A stretch of 13,772 nucleotides of DNA from Tieghemiomyces parasiticus (lineage: Eukaryota > Kickxellomycota > Dimargaritomycetes > Dimargaritales > Dimargaritaceae), in NCBI GenBank assembly GCA_027575765.1, contig JANBPT010001131.1, positions 1-13,772 on the forward strand, written 5' to 3'. The notes beneath the pieces are model-generated. The model saw nothing but the letters and a program-made list of their open reading frames with translations, did not search any database and was not told the origin of the DNA. A program made the position numbers and the translations under genes. This document shows, in pieces, positions 1 through 7,981 of the stretch. The stretch's first letter is position 1. Every line of letters begins with the position of its first letter.

Positions 1-949
1 AGGTTGGAGTGGTAGCTCAGGCCAAAGTCGATGAGCACCAACGAGTCGGTGGATTCGCGTAGGTACAGGTTGGATGTGGTCAGGTCGCCGTGTATGATTT
101 GGATGCGATGAAGTGCTGCGAGGGCCTTGCCGATCTTGGTGGCTAGTTGCTCGGCTGTGAAGAAGAGGGTGCGTGGTGGTGGTCAAGGGTGGCATATGTG
201 GGTGTGGTAAGTGAGAAAGAGGGGAGGGGTCATGGATTTGGCGTAGCGAGATAGAGGGTCAACAACGCCGCCGATAGTAGTGTATTCCGACCCTTACCAA
301 GAGCAGTATCACCCTCGCCGTCCACGAGGGCACGCTTTACGGTCCGGCCCTGGATGTGTTCCATGTAGATAGTGTTGCGGCCATCGTCGATATGGTACAC
401 GGCCGGGGCGTCAATACCGGCCTGCCGACACCGGAAGAGGCAGCGCGCTTCCTGTCACGAGAGGCCGTTGGAATAAAGAGGATACATACCAACGAAACAG
501 GGAAGGGGTAGGACGGGGAGGGGGAGGCGCGCTTAATACGTGGATACTGATGTCCACACCGTAGCCGAACCGCCTACGGACGGGCTATCAAAATTGGCCT
601 TCAATCTCCCCTCGCTCCCTCCTTACCTGAACGACGCGGCGACTCGTTAGCTTCTTGTCGAGGGTCGGGTGCCGGTACGTCTTCGCGAACCGTTCCTTCG
701 CAATCGCGGGGCGGCCGTAAAAGTCTAGCGCAAACACTTTCTGCTCTCAGGTGGCGGTGGTAGACCGTGGTGTATAGGAGTCAGAAGGTGTAGCAGACGC
801 GGAGGTTATAGCCACAGTCAGTGAGTGTCGGTAGTATGATTATTGTTTTTACTGGAGGGCAAGACGACTTTGCGGGCCAACTGGTTTCGGGCGACAATTC
901 ATACGGAGGTACCTACCGCCTCGGCACCCTGTTGGATGAGTTGGGCCAT
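1..949 (-). CDS. BUD32: Bud32/TP53RK (PRPK) atypical kinase of the KEOPS complex, C-terminus missing
   Basis: Bud32 is a small atypical kinase/ATPase of the KEOPS/EKC complex. With Kae1, Cgi121 and Pcc1 it supports t6A modification of tRNAs in cytoplasm and nucleus. I assembled four exons: 949-917, 740-627, 451-298 and 154 down to the window edge, with introns 916-741, 626-452 and 297-155. Every donor starts GTAAG or GTAGG and every acceptor ends CAG; all phases agree. The protein starts MAQLIQQGAEA (family P-loop QGAEA). It continues with the catalytic lysine in AIAKERF (about residue 26), KTYRHPTLDKKL, the conserved EAR-LFRCR-AGI segment (from residue 50), YMEHIQG, the catalytic loop HGDLTTSN (122-129) and the metal-binding IDFGLS (142-147). 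That order is diagnostic of Bud32. The visible 151 residues lack the C-terminal lobe and basic tail, which lie beyond base 1. The first exon is only 11 codons, so simple ORF calling misses the gene. The start is the only ATG giving the LIxQGAEA N-terminus. Confidence 0.93.
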
Positions 950-1088
950 GGGAAACAGAATGTTGGTTAAATGCGATTTCAGTGGGTCGTAGAATACGCC
1001 TTTAGGGCTGGGAATGAAGGGTAGTCAGGGAATGCTAAGATGTGACGGACATGTCATTGCAAGGTTCTTACTTGAGCCGCTGCGTTTT

Positions 1089-1102
1089 CCCCCCCCCCCC
1101 CC
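1089..1102. repeat. Homopolymer run of 14 C
   Basis: Uninterrupted plus-strand poly-C directly after TTTT, in the BUD32 upstream region. No function is implied. Its length is likely to vary between isolates or to be misread by sequencers. Confidence 0.9.
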
Positions 1103-1423
1103 GCATTACTGCAGCGCTAGGGGTCTGGCAGAATACACTGCGACTAAGCTGGCCGAGTTCCTCCCACACCCGTTCTCCCCAACCCAACTCCGCAAGAGAC
1201 CGCGTTACACGTCGGCTCCTGAGTGCACCACTTAACTCGGACCACCTCATTAGCCTCTGCAAATGCTTCAGGTGGACTTGCCTATCACTGGTAAACTTGT
1301 ATCGCAATTCCCTGGCTTGGCTGCCTACCACTGCCCTACTGCATACCCAGTCCTCTGTAATCGTCAGCTACTTGTCTCGTACAAGCGGGGAGGGGAAGAT
1401 TGTGAAACGGATCGAGGCCCACC

Positions 1424-1451
1424 ACACGTGTTAATATCACTCACGTGATAT
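1424..1451. promoter_or_regulatory. Pair of CACGTG boxes, the second in a small inverted repeat
   Basis: ACACGTGT lies at 1424-1431 and TCACGTGA at 1441-1448, ten bases apart. The second is embedded in the perfect inverted repeat ATATCAC-TCAC-GTGATAT (1434-1451). RTCACRTG is the known target of Cbf1-type bHLH factors in fungi. The pair is about 480-500 bases upstream of the BUD32 ATG. Regulation of BUD32, or of an unrecognised plus-strand unit, is inference. A second TCACGTGA in this window also lies in an intergenic region (13209-13216). Confidence 0.35.
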
Positions 1452-1624
1452 CCAAGCCTTGTCTAGAGCTTTGACGCCCCCCCTCCTCTCCTCACATTTT
1501 TTTCCCCCATAAACCAAACTTTTTGGTCGGCTACGTCGTCTATAGTATTTTTTTTTATATATTCCAGAGCCACTTTTTTTTTTGAGAACCCCAGCCTCTA
1601 CGCGCACTACTTTTAGGTCAAGAC

Positions 1625-1630
1625 TATAAA
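1625..1630 (+). promoter_or_regulatory. Candidate TATA box, plus strand
   Basis: TATAAA in the context GACTATAAAGC is followed 30-90 bases later by pyrimidine-rich sequence of the kind that surrounds fungal transcription starts, and then by a strong donor-like GTAAGTAT at 1747-1754. No recognisable coding sequence follows, so the promoter call is tentative. Confidence 0.3.
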
Positions 1631-1710
1631 GCGCTACTCTTCGTGCCAGTTTACCATTGCATCACTACTCCGCGCTTCTTCATTATTTTATTCTAGCTAC
1701 CTCACTCCCT

Positions 1711-1727
1711 GCTGGGGAGCCCCCAGC
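1711..1727. repeat. Perfect 7-bp hairpin, GCTGGGG/CCCCAGC, 3-base loop
   Basis: GCTGGGG (1711-1717), loop AGC, CCCCAGC (1721-1727). It lies between the candidate TATA box and the donor-like site, so it would fall in the leader of any plus-strand transcript starting there. No RNA family is recognised. Confidence 0.4.
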
Positions 1728-2478
1728 CGGTCGACCTATTCTCTACGTAAGTATCCATTCCGACGCACGCTCTGTTTCCCATCCTCCCCCTCGATAATGC
1801 CCGAAATGATGAAGCATGCCGCCCCAGTCCTAATGTCGTGAAACAGCGTCTGTGGATACTACGCATGTGTTAGCCAAACGATTTCTGATCTTACATGCTC
1901 TCTACAAGAGAGAGAAAGAGGCTCTCGACGTACAAATACGCTAAGCCGATGTTGGGACATTGGTACTGACCATCGGCATCTTTAATTTCGCTCCCATAAC
2001 GTCTATTAGTCCTCAGCATCTGTATCGGTTGGTCAGGTTGTACCTATTCTCCCAGTCAGGCGATTCGTTTCCTGGAAACGACGTTGTGTCTCGCGTATGT
2101 ATTAGTAAGGTAAGCATCACCCTTCTCTCGAAATCTCATGGGTTGCTCTGTTTCAATGTTCAAATGATGGTACCATGCTGATTCTTAGTTTTGGGTAGTC
2201 ACAACGAGCGGTTGAGGATAGGCGGACTTCTCCTGCCCTTACCTCTTCCCTCGGTGGCACCAAGTGATGACCACTAACACTGATGAATTGTAGTCAATTT
2301 GTTAAATTTTTTGTGCTGCCTAAAACAACGGGTTATTAACCGATCAGCATCCTTTTTCACTACCAAATGTATTTCCCAACGAAATAGTCCAGAGTCTTGC
2401 ATGAAATATACAATAAAATCAATCTTTTCCCAGCTCATCTTCAATTTTATAATATTACTTCCGGCCAGTGAAGGGCAC

Positions 2479-4004
2479 CTACAGTTTGGATTTCTTGGCG
2501 TGCTGGCGGATCTCGTCACGGCCAAGTTGGCTGGTGTGCACATCATCTGGACCATCGGCCAGACGAAGGGTACGTGCCGCGGCGTACATCGGAGCAAGCG
2601 GGAGATCTGGTCCGAGCCCTGCTGCACCGTGCATCTGAATACAGGTGTCGATGACCTTAAGTACCAGGTTGGGAACGCGGATCTTGGCGACGGCAATCTC
2701 ACGCTTGCAGGCCTTGGGGCCCACGCGGTCCATCTTGGCGGCGGCGGCGTGCACCAGCAGGCGGGCCTGATCCACGTCCATGCGACAGTGGGCGATTTGA
2801 TGTTGTACAACGGGATTCTCTGCGAGCTTGCGTCCAAAGGCTGTGCGTAGGGTTAAGCGGTCCAGGGTTAATTCCATCGCGCGTTCGGCCAAACCGACGG
2901 CACGCATGCAGTGGTGCAGGCGACCTGGACCCAGTCGCCCTTGCATGACCTCGAACCCGCGACCCTCGCCCAGGACCATGTGGTCGAGTGGGACGCGGAC
3001 TTGGTCAAAGATGACCTCACAGTGGCCGGCCGGGGCGTCGTCGTAGCCAAATACCGTGAGCGGACGCACAACCCGTACCCCAGGGGCGTCACTAGGGACC
3101 AGGACGACGCTCTGCTGGCGGTAAGGGTTGGGGTGGTCTGGGTTGGTCTTGCCCAGTACTACGAATACCTTACAGCGTGGGTCACCGGCCCCAGAGATCC
3201 ACCATTTATGACCTGTGACAACCCACGCGTCCCCATCGCGGCGGATGGCAGTGCGGATGTTGGTGGCGTCCGACGAGGCCACGGCCGGTTCTGTCATGGC
3301 GAACGCCGAGCGGATCTCGCCTTTCAATAGCGGGCCCAGCCAGCGCGCCTTTTGGGCCTCGGTGCCGTACTTGGCTAGCACTTCCATGTTGCCCGTATCC
3401 GGGGCCGAGCAGTTACAGGCTTCCGGTGCCAGTTGGATACTGCGGCCCATCTGTTCGGCCAGCAGGGCGTATTCAAAGTTGGTGATACCGGCCCCCAGAT
3501 TACCGTATTCCTCGGCCCCTAGGAATAGATTCCACAGGCCACGCTTTTTGGCCTTGGCCTTGAGGTCCTCCAGGATACTGGGCACAGTCTGGCGGGAGGT
3601 GGACGCGGTTAGAGATGAAATGGGGGGGGGGGTATTCGGAGGGGTCAGTCGTTTGTTTAGGGTACGTTGCCACAAAGCGGCCAGACCCTATCGGTGGGAT
3701 GGTGGTTCTTTGCCGGGTTCCTTTTTTATGACGTGACCTACTTCGAAGCGGTGCGCGCCCTGGTTCAACTGGTGTTCAAGCTTGGGCTCGGCTGGAATGC
3801 ATTCGCTCTGTTGAAGGTAGAAGGTGTGAACGTGGCGGGATCGATTAGCAACTACTTATCCCCATAGACTGTAGATTGGCCCGACGTTGGCATCCGATAA
3901 GTATGCAGGCACCGTTGAAACCGACTTATCGAGCTTACGTTGACAAAGTCCGTCAGATTATCTAGCAGCTTGCGCGCCTTGGGTGAAATGTCGTAGTCGG
4001 TCAT
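2479..4004 (-). CDS. Peroxisomal acyl-CoA dehydrogenase, ACAD10/11-like, with C-terminal SKL
   Basis: FAD-dependent alpha,beta-dehydrogenation of acyl-CoA, the first step of fatty-acid beta-oxidation. Three exons: 4004-3939 (22 codons, starting [14 protein letters not shown]), 3807-3742 (22 codons, containing ECIPAEP and ending RFE) and 3588-2479. The introns are 3938-3808 (GTAAGC...CAG) and 3741-3589 (GTAGGT...CAG, branch site CTAAC at 3612-3608). All joins are phase 0 and give 413 residues, normal for the family. Visible motifs: [15 protein letters not shown] (about 52-66), [17 protein letters not shown] (139-155, FAD/substrate signature), [13 protein letters not shown] (171-183), RTAFGRKL (292-299), [10 protein letters not shown] (361-370) and [10 protein letters not shown] (386-395). 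The last residues, KKSKL, form a canonical PTS1, so the enzyme should be imported into peroxisomes. The kinase-like domain of animal ACAD10/11 is absent. An apparent in-frame ATG at 3675 lies in the second intron and is not the start. Chain-length preference cannot be read from sequence. Confidence 0.93.
3622..3632. repeat. Run of 11 G inside the second dehydrogenase intron
   Basis: On the coding strand this is C11. It sits about 10 bases upstream of the CTAAC branch site and about 30 bases upstream of the acceptor, so it adds to the pyrimidine content of the intron 3' end. Confidence 0.8.
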
Positions 4005-6229
4005 TTCGGAAATGGCTACGGCTGGTAAAGAGGGCTATGGCGTTGGAGGGATAGAGTATCAACGAATAATGCTGTCAGGGGCGTCCTGGGTTTGGCCGAG
4101 GGGTAAGAGGTAAGGCGAGGCGGGGTCAGTTGCCAAATGGACGTGGAGTGAAATAGAGCAGTCACCAGGTAGTGCGGCGAGAGGGTCTTAAGTAAACGTC
4201 AATCACGGGTGACCAGGGAATAAGTCGGGGAGGGGCAGATACCCCTGCGAAATAACTGTGGTCGAGTCAGCGTCACCTTGGCATATGTCAGGGGAATAGT
4301 CATGATTGTGGGCTAGGGCGTGTCAGGCGATCCGGCTATTAACGGACCCACGGAGGGGCCTTGCCTACAGGTGCCGAATGAAATAGCCGCCACCGACATC
4401 TGGGACTGCTGAGAACAGTAACTACCTCCGTCACAAGCCACCTCCCCTCCGCCGACGCGAACCGCCGGTGCAAGAACCGTCGTCAGAGTAGCAGTGGGAG
4501 GACAAGGCACCGTATATGAACCGCCGGAGTGCCCAGCCCCATACCTCCTTTCGGCCCAAGGTACCGGCGGTTGCCTGTGGTGCGGCTGGGCGAATGAAAT
4601 TTAGCCCGACCATGGACGGGCATCCGTGCTTAGCCATTGGCACGTGTCCCCTTTGTGCACCTTCTTCCGCTCGACTACTGGCATCTGTACCTCACCAAAG
4701 CACGCAGCCCTCTGCGAGAGACACGGCTTCTGTTGGTACGGGTGGCGGTGACAAAGCGTATGGATAGTCTCTACAAAATGACCGAAAACCAGCCGATAGT
4801 TATAGACAACCTGGCCCTATTGGGGTGGGGCGGGTTGATAGAAAGGCTGGGCACGCTACTCAGGACCAGTGCCTTCGCACGTTACCTCCACCCCCCCTCT
4901 AGTAAACCGACCACGGCTAAGAAGAAGCCAGGGCCGCAGTCGACGGTCGCTGATCACCGTCTGTATTGGCCTGTGCGAAGGCGCTGGGCTCAGGGCATCC
5001 ATGCGCCGGAGGATTCGACGGCCGAGACAGCCACAGCGGCTGGGCCCTGTTAGCGACATCTACTTGCTCGTTGCCTCACTCTACAGCGCCCCAGTGTCCG
5101 TTGCGGCACTCAATACCTTACCCTACGGGCCTGCTCGACAGTACAGCAGCGGGCTGGACCTGGTGGGCTGCAGCCACTGACTTACCTCCCCCCAGGCTTC
5201 TAGCCTGTCGGCCCGTGCTTCTGCTGGCCTACCCTGCCTAGGCGTGTGGGCTGGGGACGAGGTAGGGTAGCAAAGGCCGGCAATGACGAGGTGGGCTGGG
5301 GATAAGAAAAGGGAGGAGGAGGAAAACAAGCGGATGGGAATCATGCCGGATGGACGGATCCAACGGGGGGCCGAACAGACCGACAATCCCTCCCGTGGAT
5401 CGTCTCCTCATTGGGCCGACGTGGCTCTAGCTCCCTCCTGGCGTGAGGGTTTGCGGCCCATTCGCTACCCTGAAAAGTCGAGCAAGAAAGCACTGGCAAT
5501 GAAGGGAGGGGGTGCGGTTAGCGGGGGAAGGAGGTGCCGCACAGGCGCAGGCGCATGGAGAGAGACAGCTAGCATTAGCCCCATTTGCCGCTCTGGCTGT
5601 CAGGAGAGACGCTAGAGACTGGCTTGGTAGCGGAGGGGGGAGAAGCCCGGCTGGGCCATAAGGTTTAGCGGCACCCTGGGGTTTCGTGCTTATCGTAGGG
5701 CGAATCAACTGGATAGACCTACGCATGGCCCGACATCCTTGTCCATGTGCTGCGGTATCTGGCCCTCTACGCTGCTACCTGATCAGCCTAAATACAAAGT
5801 TGGGGCGGAATACAATGCGTGTCGGGGTTGGACGGTCAATCCAGGCGGTGAGCGGAGGCGCAGGACAGCAGTCGCCCTAACTGGCCTCCCCGCTCCGCGG
5901 AGGCCGACGCAGGCTTAACACGTATAGATGGGCGGCCTGGCTTGTCAGAATGGAGTTGCAAAGTGTTCCAACGACGAAGGCCAGTTGGTGGTTCGGGTCG
6001 ATCCCCGGCTGCCGTCGATGGCGGCTCAGCCCCACCAACCGTGGCCGTCGCAGCTGCTCCAGATCAACAGGCCGCCTTGTAATTATCAATGCTGCTGGGC
6101 AAACGGTGGGGGAGAGGTGAAGCGAGTCTTGTCAGGCACAGCGGGTCCCTTGTGCGCTCGTCTCATCTGGTGCCCTACGGGCGGAGCTTCCCAATCCCAC
6201 GCCGCACCCTTGCTGTGTGTATGCGCTCG
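4005..6229. other. Gene-free stretch upstream of the dehydrogenase
   Basis: No open frame here resembles a known family and I could not join exons into one. The frames at 4516-4767, 4637-5053, 5283-5615 and 5928-6581 overlap one another on different frames or strands, and their translations look random (rich in Arg, Pro, Ser, Gly, Cys). The first 250 bases, about 4010-4260, are purine-rich on the plus strand, hence pyrimidine-rich on the strand that transcribes the dehydrogenase, as expected of its promoter and leader. Small repeats: GAACCGCCGG occurs at 4459-4468 and 4518-4527, and a GC hairpin lies at 5883-5905. Confidence 0.55.
5883..5905. repeat. GC-rich inverted repeat GGCCTCC...GGAGGCC
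   Basis: Perfect 7-bp arms (5883-5889 and 5899-5905) around a 9-base loop. Its right part also contains the 10-base palindrome CTCCGCGGAG. It lies in the gene-free stretch; no function is assigned. Confidence 0.4.
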
Positions 6230-7560
6230 GCTCGGCCCCCGCATTCTACAATTGGGAACTCCACCTCCCGTCATCCCCTGCCATGTATGCCCTCCGCCGG
6301 ATTCTCTATGCACAGGCCCTCGACCTCCACCGCTCCTCCCTGCCTTCGCCTCCAGTCACCTTGTAGAAGTCTTATCCTCCACCCCCAGCCGCCACGGCTT
6401 TTTTATGCAACTCTTTAGTTCCGCTTCGTCTTTTTATTTTTATTTTTTTCCATCTCGTTTGTTGCTCTGCGCTACCAAGCCAGCCCAACCGACGTCTATT
6501 TGGTCTCTCGTACGCTCACAACCCTTGTCCCTGACTTTGTATTTCAGGAATCCGCTCTCTTCCGTCCACTTCCGTGGGTAATACTACCCGACTCTCCCCA
6601 CCCCACTCCACCACAGAAGCCTTTTTTTTGGCGTAGTCCCGCCAGTTCCTTGCGCTTACTACATCCCCGCTTCACGTTGTACGCTAACAAACCCTTGCTG
6701 CCGCTATCCTCATCTGTGCCTATTACGCTGGCCATCCGACCTACTTCTTCCATCTCACCCAACCCACCTTTTGTATCCCTCACGAACCCCCCTTGGGCCT
6801 GCTGCCATCCGCGTCTACGGGCCTTCTGTTACGTGCCTTCTCTACGCCCCCTCCTCTCCCGACCTGACCCGCCATCTCTTCAGCCTCGTGCCAAGTTCCT
6901 CCGACGTTACCTACCAGTAACCGTGGCTGGTTTTGAGTGAAGCCACAACCCTCAGTCTTGTATTCCCGAATTCCCTCCTAGCTCTGCGCCCTAGCGCTTC
7001 TTGTTGAGTACCAGTCTGCCACATCCCTCATTTTTCCTACTCCTCACAAGGCTCGCACGCTACCCTAATTCCGCACCAGTTTCGCGCCCAGTAAGTCCGC
7101 CGGCCAATCCCGCTCCGACGCGTCCCGCCCCCGCTACTTCTTTCTTCCCTTTCTTCAAACGGCCTTTGGATCTGCACTTGCTCTCATCTCTGGCCTCCCT
7201 GGCCCGTCTGTATTGTATCATCTTAAATTTTAGGATACTGGAATCTCTTGGGAGTTCTGGTCTAGCGCCAAGTCACTACCTACCTTCTCGCTATTTCTCT
7301 CCCTCCCTTTTGCCCTCTGCTGAACCATTCGTAAACTCATCGTGTAGCGGCTACACCCCTTCCGGTCTAAACCATCTAAAATTGGGACTAGTCACTCGAT
7401 ACTAATCAGCACTCTCAAGTGGCCTGTCCCTCTCCCCTCCGTGTCGATATCAAGGCCATCTCCAGACACCTATTGTCGTGACGCAGTTCCCCAATTCTAG
7501 TCATCAGTTCACCGCCCACTCTGGTCTTGGTTCGTTTCAATTATACTCTAGTTCGTAAGT
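6230..7560 (+). promoter_or_regulatory. Long pyrimidine-rich tract upstream of the G-beta gene
   Basis: Over about 1.3 kb the plus strand is strongly C+T rich. Four 60-base lines that I counted (starting 6421, 6841, 7141 and 7261) hold 46, 45, 46 and 47 pyrimidines. Long open frames here, such as 6500-6940 and 7001-7405, follow from this bias and read as Pro/Ser/Leu-rich text without a recognisable domain. In many fungi CT-rich sequence marks core promoters and leaders of well-expressed genes, so this is most simply the promoter and possibly a long leader of the G-beta gene. Donor-like sequences (GTAAGTCC) occur near 7090 and 7556. Confidence 0.45.
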
Positions 7561-7981
7561 CCATTGGTAATTATTCATATTGTGCTATTCAGGCCATGTA
7601 TCCCATCTCTCTTTCCGACAAGTGGGTGCCATCGTGGTCTCGGCTGCGAGTAAGGGGGTATGTGATTAAGCAGGCATAGGTCGCGGTAGCTGAGGGCCAC
7701 TGGCTTCCTGGCTCCCCTCTGCTTAAGCCAACAAACAGGCCTGTGAAGGCTATTCTAATCCAGAATATGCTAGACTGGGATGTGATAGACTACGTATACA
7801 CAAACCTTACCACTTTAAAATAACCGCCAACCTACACTCCTAAAGAGTCACCTGGCCTCATCCTAATTAACGTCTCACTCTCCGTCCATCGATCCATATC
7901 GCCCTGGAAATTTATTACTCAATTTTCTGTACGCTCTACACCTAGACTGACCAACCCACCCTTACGTAAAATAGATCCGAC
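7561..7981 (+). other. Proximal 5' region of the G-beta gene
   Basis: About 420 bases of more balanced composition just before the start codon. There is no protein-coding signal. An acceptor-like CACCTAG lies close to the ATG (about 7940-7946) and another, GCTATTCAG, near 7594. Together with donors near 7090 and 7556 they could bound a leader intron. No clear TATA box; an A/T-rich TTTAAAATAA lies near 7815. Confidence 0.35.

Larger units (their letters stand above)
950..2478. other. Spacer between BUD32 5' end and dehydrogenase 3' end
   Basis: No recognisable protein family is encoded here on either strand. Both flanking genes run on the minus strand, so this stretch should hold the dehydrogenase 3' UTR (right end) and the BUD32 promoter (left end). 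It contains a run of 14 C (1089-1102), CACGTG-core boxes near 1424-1448, T-rich and C-rich runs at 1490-1580, and a TATAAA (1625-1630) followed by pyrimidine-rich sequence. It also has a GTAAGTAT donor-like site (1747-1754) and several short perfect inverted repeats. Open frames at 1014-1448 and 1960-2181 look random in composition. A plus-strand transcript here is possible but unproven. Confidence 0.6.

Noticed and set aside
1795..1888. Possible box C/D snoRNA (ATGATGA near 1806, CTGA at 1885-1888)
   Set aside because: Spacing is suitable, but there is no terminal stem and no convincing internal D'/C' boxes.
2263..2290. Two TGATGA boxes close together
   Set aside because: No properly spaced CTGA box or terminal stem; likely chance.
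2274..2478. Minus-strand frame extending past the dehydrogenase stop in another frame
   Set aside because: It is out of frame with the conserved domain; the true end is the SKL-stop at 2479.
2299..2850. 183-codon plus-strand frame
   Set aside because: Its right half is antisense to the dehydrogenase C-terminal exon; the left half is A/T-rich 3' flank.
3589..3675. ATG at 3675 as the dehydrogenase start
   Set aside because: This stretch lies in the second intron; using the upstream exons restores family-conserved residues (ECIPAEP, RFE then VPSILEDL) that the long open frame lacks.
4459..4527. GAACCGCCGG direct repeat, 59 bases apart
   Set aside because: Only ten bases, two copies, in GC-rich DNA with no other signal; treated as chance.
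4637..5053. 138-codon plus-strand frame with some protein-like text
   Set aside because: It overlaps other equally long frames on both strands, has no recognisable motif and no splice-bounded partners.
5985..6015. tRNA B-box-like GGTCGATCCC
   Set aside because: One base short of the consensus, with no upstream A box or cloverleaf arms.
6500..7405. Two long Pro/Ser/Leu-rich plus-strand frames (146 and 134 codons)
   Set aside because: They arise from the pyrimidine bias, which removes stop codons on this strand; no domain, no good start context.
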